Counted from the first letter of the stretch, positions 1-11,876 are shown. The stretch is DNA of 64,000 nucleotides from Platycarya strobilacea (GCA_036898215.1 CM072547.1:9417001-9481000); one strand, 5' to 3'. Made by a program: numbers and translations. Notes: generated by a model from the letters alone, not told the origin.

Positions 1-20
1 AAGCAAAGGCTAACGAGCCA

Positions 21-3000
21 TTGGAGTTGGTTCCAGTCGACTCGGTATGTCCAAAACGAATTGTGCGAGTGAGGACCAAAATAAGTCTAGGGCTGAAGGG
101 AGAGCTGAAAAACCTTATTGTCGAGCACAAAGACGTGTTTGCTTGGACACATGCAAAAATGCCTGGGATCAAGCCATCCATCATTGAGCAACGTTTGTGC
201 ATCAACCCAACAACTCAAAAATTTAAACAAAAAAAAAGTTTCTATGCTGAAAAATATGTAGTTATAGCAAAGGAGGTCGATAAACTACGAGCTGCGAAAT
301 TCATTCCGGAAGTGCATTGCTTTCTAATGTAGTGCTCGTTAAGAAAGCGAGTGGAAAGTGCTGGATGTACGTGGAATTCACAGACCTCAATAGAGCCTAC
401 CCCAAAGATAACTTCCATCTAACACGTATCGACTTTATCGTAGATTCAGCTGCGAGACACTCGACCGATGCTTTATGGACGTATATTCAAGGTACAATTA
501 GATTAGAATGAGCCCAGAAGACAAGGAGAAAATGACATTTATTATCGACCGATGGCTCTACTGTTATACCGCCATGTCACTCGGACTCAAAAATGCCAGG
601 GTGACCTATCAATGACTGGTTAACCAAATGTTCAAAAACTAGATTGGATGCAACATAGAGGTTTATGTTGATGATCTCTTGGTCAAGAGCTAGAAGCTTG
701 AACATCAATTGATAGACCTCCAAGAGACATTCTCTGTCCTAAGGCACTACAAGATAAAACTTAATCCTGCCAAGTGCTCATTTGGGGTCGATTCGGGAAA
801 ATTTTCGGGGTACATGGTTTCCAAATGAGGAATAAAAGCTAACCCAGAAAAGTTCAAGCTATCCTTGGCATGGTCTCAACTCTAAACTTGCAAGAAGTTC
901 AACGATTGGCCAAGCGATTTGTCGCATTCAACCGCTTTATTGCCAAGTTGATAGATCGATGCCTACCCTTCTTCTAGGTCCTTCAAAGCGCCCACGAATG
1001 GGATGCAGCTTGTGAACAGACATTTAATAAACTAAAAAGCTACTTGACTCACCCCCCGCTACTCAGCCAGACTGTACCGGGAGAGACACTTGTGGCCTAT
1101 GTAGCAGTGTCATCTCATGCCACTTCGGTCGTCCTCGCCTGCGAGACGGACCAGGGGCAAAGAACCATCTACTATGTCAGTTGGGCGTTTCGAGACGCCG
1201 AAGCTAGATACCCTGACATAGATGCTAGTATTCGCTCTCTTGATAGCAGCTCGCCCATTGCATCCTTATTTCCAAACTCACTCGGTTAGGGACTTGGTGG
1301 ATCAACTCTTTAAGGCCATCCTTCAAAAACTCGACACCTCTAGTAGATTGGCCAAATGAACAATCGAACTAAGCGAGTTTGATCTCACATTCCAGCTGAG
1401 AACAGGTAGAAAAACTCAGGCCCTTGCCGACTTCATAACAGAGTTCCAGGTTTTTATGAGGAAATTCCTGACCAACCCCGAGGTCAACCCTGACAGTTGC
1501 ATGTCGATGGTTCCTCATGATGAACTGGGGAGGTGCGGGAATACATATCGTCTCCGTTCAAGGCACCGAACACAATTATGCCATAAGACTGAACTTTAAA
1601 GTAACCAACAACAAGGCAGAGTATGAGGCACTCTTGGCCAAAATGATGATAACCCGATTACTAGGGGGCAACTGCAGTAGAGGTTAGAGTAGATTCACAA
1701 GTAGTTGTTAGCCAAGTACTAGGTCGATACGCCACAAAGAGTGAAAATTTGCAGAAATACCTCCAGCTTGTGTGCAACAAAAAGGACAATTTCAGTTTTT
1801 TTTTTTATTACTACAACAAATCCCAATAGCAGAGAATCAAAAAACAGACCGATTGGCAAAAAATTCATCCGGATGAGACGAACACCCACCTCTAAAGAAC
1901 ACAGAAATTCAATCGACAGATGTACCCTCTGTTGGGAAAGAAATTGCAAATATGGCCACTACCATTCCCGACTAGGCAACAGACATCACCAAATACCTAC
2001 AGGAAGGCATACTCTCTGGTGACAGAGATGAAGCACAAAAATTCAAGCATAAGTCAGCTCAGTTTGTCCTACTAGAGAGAACATGGTATAAAAGAGGCTT
2101 TTCCGAGCCCCTACTCAGGTTTCTATCCCGCGAGGAACTCCAGTATGTACTCACAGAAATTCATGAGGGAATTTGTGGAGTCCATATAGAAGGAAGAGCT
2201 CTAACTGCAAGAGTGACAAAAGTTGGATATTATTGGCCCTGCTCGCTTAAGGACGCCGATGAATTCGCCAAAAAATGCCCAAGGTGTTAGGAACACAGCT
2301 TGATACCCAATTCTTAGCTCCATGGCCCTTACTCAGTAGGGTCTAGACCTGATCGAACATTTCCCAATTATGAAAGGAGTAGCCAAGTTCGTTATGGTGG
2401 CGATCCACTACTTCATAAAATGGGTTGAGGCCAATACTCTTACCAACATTACCTCTAAATCCATCACCAAGTTTTTATAGAGGTCTGTGGTTTGCCAGAT
2501 TGGAATACCCCAAAACTTTATATTAAACAATGGGAAACAGTTCGACTGTGGTCATTTTTGAAAGTGGTGTGTCGAGTTCAAGATCAAAGTCAAGTACTCT
2601 TCACCCGGACACCCCCACAGGTCAACGTGTAGGCCTAGGCCACCAACAAGACAATTCTCTGCGCTAAAAAAGCAGCTCGAAAGCACAAAGGAGAATGGGC
2701 AGACGAATTTTCAGGAGTAATTTGGGCATATCAAACAACTGTTCAAACCCCCACTGGCGAGATACCATTTACCACATACGAGAGCGAAGCAATGATCCAT
2801 GTTGAGATCAGGATGCCCACACTACATGTTCAACACTTCGATGCAGAGGCCAATGATAACAAAATGGTAAAACAATTAGACCTGCTAGATAGTTGTCGTG
2901 AGAAAGCCCTCACCCAAATTGCCAACAACAAGAGAAAGATGGAATAGTACTTCAACAGACGAGTCAAATCGTATAGCTTCCGAGTCGAGGACATGGTTCT

Positions 3001-3170
3001 AAAACAAATGGGCATCACCACCCCAACAGAAGAAAAATTAGGATCTTGATGGGAATGACCGTATGTTGTGATAACGACCAACATGCCAGGTTCATATCGA
3101 ACCAAAATAGTTAAGGACTCGAGTTACCCTACCCATGGAATGCTGAACACCTGAAAATGTACTATGTATG
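21..3170 (+). pseudogene. Ty3/gypsy pol remnant (RT, RNase H, integrase)
   Basis: The domains appear in order but in shifting frames with many stops. The N-terminal RT lies at 21-511, ending in a stretch like LVKKASGKCWMYVEFTDLNR. The RT active site reads VYVDDLLVKS at 661-690. RNase H-like sequence follows at about 1044-1460. The integrase zinc finger begins near HEGICGVH (2161) and its CPRC pair sits near 2275. The C-terminal integrase region (FRVEDMVLKQ) is near 2980. Several frameshifts and stops (for example at 509, 830 and 1287) rule out a functional polyprotein. The coding remnant ends near 3170. It would have supplied reverse transcription and integration for the element around it. 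Confidence 0.85.
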
Positions 3171-3260
3171 ATATTGTACATGTATATTTTACCTTAAATC
3201 TTGAAATAAGAGTTATCAATGAAATCAAGTGTGGAAATTCATGAAGAAACTCTTCACCCT

Positions 3261-4367
3261 TATTGCCTAAATGACTAACACAAGAGGGGGGTGAATTGTG
3301 TTATATTATAAAATCAGCAATTGTAAACGAAATATACGATATAAAATATAAACAGAATATAAAACAGCAAGAATTGTAAAGAGTAGGGTAAAAAGAAGCA
3401 AACTCGGTATTTTTACGAGATTCAGCCCCACTGCCTATGTCTTTGCCTCAAACTACCCATTGAGGGTCCTAAATTCACTATTTAATCTCATTTAGGTGGA
3501 GATAGAAATCTATCACACTTTTGAGCAGCACCGCTACAAAGAATCCGTGTAGAACACCCTCTACACTTACAATCATCTCATACTTGGTGATTCAACTATT
3601 CCCTGTATAGAACACCTTCTACATACACAAGAGTTATACGCACCCTTTTACTGATACAAGAGTTGATAGTGGGTAAACTATTAAAGTACACTCCTCAATG
3701 AGTGAGATAAAAATAATACAGCGCAACCTATATCTCTCTAAAAAAGAACAAGAATTAAGATTCAAAATTTTAGAAAAGAGAGAATGAGAGTTTTGAAAAA
3801 ATTATGCAAAACTTAGCAATAGATGTGTAAGCTCTTGTTGTTGTGATTTTACAAAACTCAAGTGAGTTATTTATAGGCAAATAGATCATACTCAATCATC
3901 TTCTATATTCAAAATTCAAATTTTGATGAAATCATTGCATATATTATTCAATTTTCAAAATTCAAATTTTTAAATTAATAATTGCATATGTCATGCACAT
4001 GTAAAATATAATTTTTGAAAATAAAGTTTTTAATGAGATCATTGCATATGTCATGTACATGCAAAATATAAATTTTCAAATTAAAACTTTTAATGATGTC
4101 ATGCATATATCATGCTTATGTCATGTATAAAAAAAAATATAATTTAATGCTTTATGAGAAAAGATTAATTTTTACACTTTAATCCAATTTCAAATTTTAT
4201 CAAGAGATGTACAAAAATAATGTATGAGTTTCATTTATAGACTTGTTCTTTTATACTTGATGTACACTTCGTTCCATTGCGTAGATAATTTGAGTTTGAG
4301 AGTTGAATTTATTTGTTATCATCAAAATCTACACGTAGATACGAAACTTGAAACATTGGATTCAACA
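3261..4367 (-). mobile_element. Solo LTR, family A, minus orientation, TSD ACCCT
   Basis: This 1107-bp block is the inverted relative of 6680-8030. Read on the minus strand it starts TGTTGAATCC and ends GGCAATA, where CAACA is expected, so one terminal base has mutated. It is flanked by the direct repeat ACCCT at 3256-3260 and 4368-4372. The C-rich motif before the LTR end and a TATAAATA box (3868-3875, minus) are present. No internal region is attached, so it is a solo LTR left by recombination between two LTRs. It interrupts the 3' part of the Tat-like element. It has two copies of the 58-bp internal unit, against three in the other copy. Confidence 0.9.
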
Positions 4368-4381
4368 ACCCTCCTTAAAAA

Positions 4382-4563
4382 AGGCCAACTCCCATAGGGT
4401 AGAGACTAGACACCAAACCCGAGCCATCAACATACCTACATGAAGTTAACTCCCGTGGGGTAAAGGCTAGGCACCAAACCCAAGCCCTCAACACACCTAT
4501 GCAAAGTCAACTCCCACGGGGTGATCGACCCGCACACGCGAAGTCAGGTACCAAACCCGAGCA
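4382..4563. repeat. Tandem repeat, about 61 bp x 3, degenerate
   Basis: Three successive units share a CAACTCCC..GGGGT..AGGCACCAAACCC core (near 4387, 4448 and 4510). The third is expanded by a short insertion. The repeat lies between the pol remnant and the antisense coding remnant of the Tat-like element, where such spacer repeats are common. Confidence 0.65.
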
Positions 4564-6679
4564 AACTTGCTCCAAGTCACACTTAACAATTCCTGATCGA
4601 GTCCCCTCAACAGGAATTCTCAAGGTATTGGGGCAATAAGAAAGAAACAAGATAAAGAGTCGAATGCATAAACGAAAAAAGCCGAGTAAGCAACATGAAA
4701 CCTTTTCATTCCATATATAGTTTTTTGTACAAATATATATATATATATATATTACGAGGTTAAGTCCTTGGGGGCGATGGGGGAGGAGGAAATGAGTCAT
4801 CAAAGAGGGGATAACCAGGCTTCCTGATCTTTTTGGCAAACTTTTTAGCGACGCGATTGGGCTGGAGGGACCTTAGGTTGAAGGCTTCAACGTTAAGCCC
4901 AGGGTTTGCTAGAAGCTCAGCCTTCAACCTGCGCAAACTCTCAGCATAACCATAACCCCAAGCAGAATTGCAAACGGTTGTTGCTCGAAACACTTGAAAT
5001 TCGAGTTCTGCCAACATCATGTTCACATCGTCTAAGGCTGCTTGGGCACCCATCAGTTCAACTCTTCTTCCCGAGCAACCCGAGTGCGCTCTGAAACCTC
5101 CAAAACCTCCCTCCTCAAGACAAGTTCCTGAGCTAATACAACTAGTTCTGATTTCTGAGCAACTTGTTCCATCTCCACATATGCTCAATCCTTCTCAACA
5201 ACGGCTCAGGTTTCAAAAAGATGAATGCACCTCCAATTAGTAGTAGCCAGAGACTCCCGGACAGTGTCCAACTCGATCTGAAGGGACATGTTAGTCCCTT
5301 CCAGGTTTTTTTTTTCTGTCTTCAACTCCTCTAAAGTTTTGACTAGCCCTTCATAGGTACGCTCAGAATGCTCGAGGTGCCCCTCGGTCTGCTTCAGTTT
5401 GAAGTAACTAAACCTGCTGACTGTACCCAGCTCTCGGTTGAACTCCCCAAGCTTTTCCAACTCAGATCCAATTGCCCTAGCGACTTGCCCCGCGACCTAA
5501 ACACATAAAGGACTGTCAATGAAGCCTGACCAAAGTTAGAGACAAGAAGAATAATTTATAAAACCTTACCTGGGCCAAAAGGGGCTCTAGTATTTTGGCC
5601 ACTCTTTCGATGGCATCTGCCTTGGCTTGCTCAAAGCATGAAGAAGTGCTCAGAGGTGGGTCTTACACATCACTAGAGCCACCCTCCTTACCCCATGTTG
5701 ACCTAGTTTTGAGTCAAAAAGTTGCCTGAGGGAAGTGACCCCACTTCGGAACTAGAAAGGGGAGGAAGGGCGCCGGGGAGACTCAAGTCGAGGAGGAGGG
5801 CGCTAAGAAGACTCAGGTTGAGCCCCAGAAGTCGATCCTATCTAAAAAATTGGAGGTTGTTCGAAGGATGACTCATCAGTGAGAATCACAAGTGGGAGCT
5901 CGTCCCACCTAGAATCTCATTAATATCACGGTAGCCTTTGGCTTCATTCGAGTAATCAGTGGTTCCTTCTATATGAGCTCCCCCCTCAGAACCAACATTT
6001 CCTTCTTTGCCCCCTGGTGACCACCTTCTTCACTCCTTAGTGGCCTTCTTCATCTTCACCCCCATCACCACTATGGTCACCCCCTGGTCCTCTTCCTCAT
6101 GGCCTGATTGGACTTCATCCTCATTAGAACTGTTCTGGATGTCATTCTGGCCCTCCTTGAGATCAGAGCCGCACTGAGGAGAAGAGAGTGGAGGGTCGGG
6201 CAACTAACTCGCCCTCACAGCTTGCTCTTCCACCTCCTGATAGAAGACCTCTTCGAAAGACGCGACACCTGAAGAAAGGGGGGCAGCATTCTCTAGAGCC
6301 CAAATAAAGGCCAAATCAATGTGCTTGTCATCTGAAGATTCGACCCCAACCATTTGAGTTGCCTCCACCTGTGCCTCAATGACCAACCTACGAGCCTCAG
6401 ACCTCATTTATTCTGGCTTAGTAAATTGCAGCTCAGTTAATGAGGCGAGAGATGGAGATCGGATTAGACGAGGGCGTCGAGATACCCCCGAAGATGGTCC
6501 CTCGTCATGACGACTTTTCACCTTTTGGTCTCGTCAATCGCCCTAGCTCGAGCCACGTTTGTGAGGTTGGATGGGAGGATCCTTGGGAACCCATAAAAGG
6601 TTCTTGCCCTCAGCATAGGACCTATCCGGCCGAACCAAGTATTTCCAAATGTTCTCCTCAATTAGGAGAGCATTAGACC

Positions 6680-8030
6680 TGTTGAACCCAAGGTTTCAAG
6701 TTTCATGTAAATCTACAAATGGATTTTGATGATAACAAATGAATCCAAAGAATAAAGGAGTCTCAAGCTCAAGTTGTCCACACAATATAATCAAGCACAT
6801 CAAGGAAGCAAGCATGAGCAAGAAGGGAACAAGTTCATATTAAAATCATAGAGTAATTTTGTAAATCTCTTAAAAAATTTGAAATTAGGATTAAGGCTCA
6901 AAATTAATATTTTATCATAAAACATTAAAATACATTTTCCACATATGCATGAATATTTTGAAAATTAAATTTGAAAATTTTGAAAAATGATTGATTGTCA
7001 TTTTTCACATGTGCATGACATGATTAAAGGTTTGAACTTTAAAAATATTAAGATGATTGATTGTCATCTTTCACATGTGCATGTTTTATTTGAATATTTT
7101 TAAAAGTGGTGGATGATTTTCTTGACTTATGCAAAAGGTAGATATCTTTATTTGAAAATTTTGAAAAGTAAAGTGTGCTCCTTTTGTCATATGCAAAAAG
7201 TAAAAGATTATGTTTAAAATTTTTGAAAAGTAAAGTGTGTTCCTTTTGTCAAATGCAAAAAGTAAAAATATTAGATTTGAAATTTTTGAAAAGTAAATGA
7301 TGATGTTTTTGATATGGGAATCTTTTCAAATTTGAAATTGAAAAATCATTTGCCTATAAATAGCTCACTTGAGTTTTGCAAAATTCACAACAAGAGCTTA
7401 CACATCTATTGCTAACTTTTGCATCATTTCTTCAAAACTCTCATTCTCTATTTTCTAAAGTTTTGAGCCTTAATTCTTGTTCTTGTTGAGAGAGATATAG
7501 GTTGCGCTGTATTGTTTCTATCTCACTCATTGAGGAGTGTACTTTGATAGTCTACCTACTATCAACTCTTGTATTTGTAAAAGGGTGTGTATAACCCTTG
7601 TGTGTGTAGAAGGTGTTTTACACGGGGAATAGTTAAATCACCAAGTGTGAGGTGATTGGAAGTGTAGAAGGTGTTCTACACGGGGAATAGTTAAATCACC
7701 AAGTATAAGGTGATTGGAAGTGTAGAGGGTGTTCTACACGGATTCTTTGGAGCGGTACTGCTCAAAGGTGTAATAGGTTTCTATCTCCACCTAAAGGAGA
7801 TTGAATAGTGGATTTGGGAATCCTCAAGAGGTAGCTTGAGGCGAGGACGTAGGCAGTGGGGCCGAACCTCGTTAACATACTGAGTTTGCTTCTCTCTTAC
7901 TCTTACTATTTATATTTATTGTTGTTTCATATTTTGTTTATATTTTATATTATATATTTGATTTATAATTGTTATTTTTTTAAATACAACTCAATTCACC
8001 CCCCCTCTTGTGTTAGTCATCTGGGCAACA
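6680..8030 (+). mobile_element. Solo LTR, family A, plus orientation, TSD AGACC
   Basis: A 1351-bp LTR starts TGTTGAACCC and ends GGGCAACA. It is bounded by the perfect 5-bp direct repeat AGACC at 6675-6679 and 8031-8035. It carries TATAAATA at 7355-7362, a 58-bp tandem unit and a run of C before the end (TTCACCCCCCC near 7996), a pattern common just inside copia LTR ends. No primer-binding site or coding sequence follows, so it is a solo LTR. The bases on either side are the Tat-like antisense ORF, which reads on across it. Confidence 0.92.
7604..7740 (+). repeat. 58-bp tandem repeat inside solo LTR
   Basis: Units begin at 7604, 7662 and 7720 with GTGTAGAAGGTGTT or a close variant. The third is incomplete. 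Each unit contains GTGTAGAAGGTGTTCTACAC-like dyad symmetry, so the unit can form a short hairpin. The minus-oriented copy (3261-4367) has about two units, showing that copy number varies between members of the family. Confidence 0.8.
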
Positions 8031-9579
8031 AGACCATAACAAGTTAGGAGCCGCCCGACCCCAAGCCAACACTACGTACACTCTCTCTGTTTTCTGAGGG
8101 GTAAGGGCCATGTCCAAGTGCATCGTTGAAGGGAGGAAGCCCTAGTCCGCCTGAACTAGGAAATCAATTTCCCCCTCAGGAAATTCCCAACCATTTCTTG
8201 AGACGAACAAAAATCTCCTATAATATCTTTTGCACTCGAATGTCTTATCTTCCATCTGGATCAACTTCCAATCATTGTACTTAATTTGGAAGCTGAGGTT
8301 TCAATTCCGATGCACCAGTCGGTATTTGAAAAGAAATTTTGAGCCATCAAGTCGGGATAGACATCATTTCGCGTAGAAAGCACAATCTAGAAGGCCACAC
8401 AGTTGGCCAATAACAGACACCACCCATTTGGTAAAATTTGGGCCGGGGCCAAGCCCATAAATGGAAAACCTCACAAATGGGCCTTATGAGTGCGAAGCAA
8501 AAACCTTTTGCGAACATTATGGGGAATATCACTACCTTACGTGCTCTCCTGAGGCATCATAAGCCCTCACGTTTCCCCCTGGTGCCTCCAAGTTGATTCA
8601 CCAGGAGATCTTGTACTTCTTCTTCAAGGGATTGACGTCTGAAGGAAAGAATGTGGATGTCCAGCCATGGCCAACAAAAGAAGGGGAAGGATCAGAGGCA
8701 ACCATAAGAATGGAGCTTAAAAAAAATTAGAGAACTTGAATGGAAATGAGAAACGAGAGAAAAGGAAAGGTTGTAGGTGAACAAAAGGATGGAAGAAGAT
8801 GAAGAACAAATAGGGCTTGGGGGTATTTATAGCCAGACAGGAAATTAAAAGTGCACAGAAAACGAAGCGACATGATAGTCAATCACCCAACGTGACCCTT
8901 TGGGACATGGGGCGTGCTCGGTACAGACCAATCAAAAACAAGAGTCGTGCGAAGTAATGACATACCGAGTAATAATGACATGCCCGTGTTGAACACAACC
9001 CAATCATCACTCAGCGACGTGGCGTACAAGGGGCACTGGCAATTCAAAAGTCGAAGCTGGGAGAAATGATAACCCAGGCGCATTAAATGCACTTGAATCT
9101 GAATGCGAACCACACGTGAACACTGATGGTTTAGAAGACGAAACAATAAGATACAACAGCCAAGGTACATTAAATGCCACATGGACATGGGAGATGAATC
9201 ACCCTCAGAAGATGAACCGCTCTAGCCTAAGCCGCATCAAAAAACGAGTGACCCCAAAAAGAGTCATGTGAGGTCAATGAGTAAGTCATCTTAGTACAAG
9301 CCACATCAGGTCAGGAGGCTCCGAGAAACAAGTCAACTTGGTGCCTGAGTTAAAAAAAAAAAAAAAAAAACCGGACAAGGAAACAACAAGAACGAGAAAT
9401 GGAGAATCCCATTGAAATCCCAATGATGAGGACTCGCGGGATACTAAGAGAGGGAACCCGAATAGGCCTCACTCATTCATGATATAAAGCCTATGATCTT
9501 TATGGATGACCCGAGTCCAAGCCCAGGGAGGTAAAAGGAAAGAACTGGGATGGGAGCACAAGTAATCCTGACCATCCCT

Positions 9580-10300
9580 CTAACTAAGAAGACAAGCTCA
9601 GGTAATCTCGAGCGTCCGCAGAGTTCTAGGAATTGTCAGGATGTCCAGCCCGGACATCCCTTCACCCTTTTTGCCTCCACATTAAAGACAATGGGACATA
9701 ATTTTGCCATGTGAAGTGACTCATTAAATGCAAAGTCGGGCCAGGTATGTCATATTGATTGCTATTTGGGATTCAGTCTTACCAATCATTTATGAGAAGA
9801 ATTAATACACCTATGATGGGATGAAATGAACTAGATCATCATTGGCTAGGTGGCGCTCGGATAAAGTCACTGAACATCACCAACCATCACCATCTACATG
9901 TTCAACATGAGAACACCTATAAATAGCACCCAAGACATCATAAATCAAGTGATTTTTTGGATACACTCTCTTACCCTCATATTTGATCTTAAATTTTTTC
10001 TCACAAATTAATTTTGGCATCGGAGAGGTCTCAACCCGACCGCACCTTCTCTCCCAATTTGCAAGTTACAGTTGATTAGATAGGGCTAAGTCGCAAAATA
10101 TATCTTCCTCAATAACACTACACATGCATCTTATCACTAATATTCACCAAATCTTATCAAGGTAGGCCCCACATTAATTATATCATATATAATATTGTAT
10201 ATTTTAATCACAACTCTTTTATATCATTTTGATTTCTCTTTAATTTCCTTTCGAGTGCCACGTGACATCAGCCCCACTTACATATACATCTTCGTACCGA
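9580..10300 (+). repeat. Probable 3' LTR of the Tat-like element (edges uncertain)
   Basis: The stretch has the make-up of a Ty3 LTR: a promoter-like region with TATAAATA at 9918-9925, then pyrimidine-rich DNA and the phrase TTTTGGCATCGGAGAGG near 10012, which resembles the R-U5 border seen in plant Tat/Athila LTRs. I could not fix the TG and CA ends. Without the 5' LTR in the window the assignment rests on position and composition only. Confidence 0.4.
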
Positions 10301-10366
10301 GCACATGTTTTGCTAACCAACTAAAAAGTTTTCCATCGCTAGAATATTTCTATCTAAGTTTCTTAT

Positions 10367-10629
10367 TGTTATGAAACTTAAAGAAAGGAACTACTATTGC
10401 AAAAGAGAAATAAGAAATTCTCTTGAAACTCTTAAGAACTGAAGCTTTCTTTCTCTCTCTATTTTTTCTTATGAATTTCATTACAACTGAAGCCCATATT
10501 TATAGGCGTTGAAATTACTATGCAAGTTACTATGCAAGTCACTATGCGGAATTTAAAATAATAGTGGTGGGGTCATTCACATAATTTAGTGGTGGGCTAG
10601 GGGGGCGGCTACCGACTTCGTTTATAACA
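10367..10629 (-). repeat. 3' LTR of the outer copia element
   Basis: It is 263 bp long, from TGTTATG to ATAACA. It has a minus-strand TATAAATA at 10497-10504 and tandem 12-bp units (CACTATGCAAGT type). Next to it on the element side is CTCCCCCTT, the complement of the polypurine tract. Beyond that lies a duplicated stretch of about 100 bp with AACCCAGTGGGA (10661-10840), which is non-coding 3' sequence of the element. Confidence 0.93.
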
Positions 10630-10840
10630 CTCCCCCTTGAATGACCACCCATAAAGAATCTGCCTCGTTAAAACCTTGCCAAGTAAAAACCCAGTGGGAA
10701 GAAAAACCAATGGCGAAGGAAAAAGAGTACAGTCTTCTTATGTATCCACAAGTGATTTAGGATTGCCTCATTAAAACCTTGCAGAGGAAAACCCAGTGGG
10801 ACAAAACCTCAGCGAAGGAAAAAGAGTACAATCAGCACAT

Positions 10841-10890
10841 TTACTCCCCTTGAAAAGTGCATGACAAAAGATCTTTGAATCTTCGCATTC
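10841..10890 (-). pseudogene. Detached C-terminal end of the outer copia pol
   Basis: These 50 bases encode the last residues of the outer pol (ending FKDLLSCTFQGE then a stop). They are separated from the rest by the SIRE-like insertion. Counting from 21892 through the target copy (20836-20840) and on from 10890 gives 1107 nt, a multiple of three. The insertion therefore split an open frame cleanly inside the RNase H tail. Confidence 0.85.
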
Positions 10891-10895
10891 CAATG

Positions 10896-11862
10896 TGTTG
10901 ATGTAAAATTTGGTAGTTGGCAATTTCTAGTGAAAAACCTAATATAATTGAGTTGTAACTAATGGTGGACAGAGTACACATGAAGAAGATCAAAATGGCT
11001 CGAGAAATACCGAACACAGTGATCTCGCTCGACCATCGCTCGACATCCCGCTCGAGCGAAGTCCAGGCAGAGACTTCGCTCGACACTCGCTCGACATCCC
11101 GCTCGAGCGAAGTCCAGGCAGAGACTTCGCTCGACACTCGCTCGACATGGCGCTCGAGCGAAGTCCAGGCAGAGACTTCGCTCGACACTCGCTCGACATC
11201 CCGCTCGAGCGAAGTTAGTGATAAATGGATTTCTCTAGGGTTTGAGCGCCGTTTCAGAAGGTGGCCTATAAATACATCTTTAAGTCCTCTGCTGCAAGGT
11301 GAGAAAAACAGAGAAAAAGCCAAGGAGTCTCATTTTCATCCCTTGAGAGAAAACATCTCCATTGTTTCAAAGATCATTCTCTTAGATTATATTTCTCCCC
11401 CACAACACACATTCATAATTTTAGTGAGTCCATTGAAGTGGACGTGTTCATCAAGCTGGAAGAGTTCTTCAAGGTGCTTGGATGAAGAAATCAAGGTGTT
11501 CGTGTGAGAAGCTATAGAAAGGTCGGAGTTCCGGCACTACATGCGTGTAGAGATCGAGTGGGTCACTCGTGGTGTTGCAAGACAAGTTTAGATGCTACTG
11601 TTGGTTTGTAAGTGTTTCTAAAATAGTTGTAACAAACTAAAATTTCTATAGTGGATTAGAGGTGGTGTCTTACACCCGGAGTGGTTTTAGATTTTGAAGA
11701 GGTTCTTCAAATGAGTTTCCACTTCGTAACCAAAATCTGTGTGTTGATTTCTCCTTTGATTGCTTGTGTTTGTTGATTAATTTTTTAAACTGCTATCGTT
11801 TTTGTTAAACACCTATTCACCCCCCCTATAGGTGTGTAAGGTAATTAGCTACCGCTTTTTCA
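10896..11862 (+). repeat. 5' LTR of the SIRE-like element
   Basis: The LTR runs TG to CA over 967 bp and has the same length as the 3' copy. It contains a 51-bp palindromic tandem repeat (11024-11217), TATAAATA at 11267-11274 as the likely promoter, and TTCACCCCCCC shortly before its end. The observed differences from the 3' LTR are near 10985, 11384 and 11741. Confidence 0.95.
11024..11217. repeat. 51-bp tandem repeat rich in CGCTCGAGCG, in the 5' LTR
   Basis: Full units start with GCTCGAGCG at 11050, 11101 and 11152, and a partial one at 11203; partial sequence precedes the first. CGCTCGAGCG is a perfect 10-bp palindrome. In addition ACTTCGCTCGA pairs with TCGAGCGAAGT, so each unit can fold into a hairpin. 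The unit is 17 codons long, which produces long meaningless open frames on both strands. The block lies just upstream of the TATA box at 11267, the place of an LTR enhancer. Confidence 0.9.
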
Positions 11863-11864
11863 AT

Positions 11865-11876
11865 TGGTATCAGAGC
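11865..11876 (+). other. Primer-binding site (initiator tRNA-Met)
   Basis: TGGTATCAGAGC starts three bases after the LTR end. It is the standard copia primer site, complementary to the 3' end of plant initiator tRNA-Met. It starts minus-strand DNA synthesis. Confidence 0.95.

Larger units (their letters stand above)
4760..8705 (-). pseudogene. Antisense ORF remnant of the Tat-like element
   Basis: On the minus strand a coding remnant starts at an ATG at 8705 (MVASDPSPSF) and can be followed in broken frames to a stop at 4760. It is interrupted by the solo LTR at 6680-8030 and by many stops. The middle contains an acidic stretch (6204-6407). The 3' third is predicted coiled coil (5206-5460, regular leucine and glutamate spacing). 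The end is basic then proline-rich (PPPPSPP). It resembles the uncharacterised proteins encoded antisense to pol in Tat elements, but I cannot name a domain. Sequence upstream of 8705 would be its promoter. It is non-functional here. Confidence 0.5.
1..10300 (+). mobile_element. Decayed Tat-like Ty3/gypsy retrotransposon, 5' part outside the window
   Basis: The plus strand carries remnants of reverse transcriptase, RNase H and integrase in the Ty3/gypsy order (21-3170). These are followed by a short tandem repeat, a coding remnant on the opposite strand (4760-8705) and an LTR-like stretch with a TATA box near 9918. An antisense ORF between pol and the 3' LTR is a known feature of some Tat-lineage elements (Grande, for example), which is why I name that lineage. 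The element is cut by two later solo LTRs (3261-4367, 6680-8030). The 5' LTR and gag lie left of the window. The right edge is approximate, because no target duplication can be paired without the left end. Confidence 0.7.

Noticed and set aside
8883..9188. Minus-strand ORF upstream of the antisense remnant
   Set aside because: It lies in promoter-like, non-conserved sequence and its Cys/Leu-rich translation has no pattern.
11024..11217. CRISPR-like array
   Set aside because: The units are contiguous 51-bp tandem repeats without variable spacers, duplicated exactly in both LTRs of a plant retroelement.
10841..11507. Long ORFs on both strands through the 5' LTR (and their copies at 19844-20480)
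   Set aside because: They exist because the 51-bp tandem repeat is a multiple of three and lacks stops. They cross LTR borders and encode only repeated SSEVQAETSLD-like or AKSLPGLRSS-like peptides.
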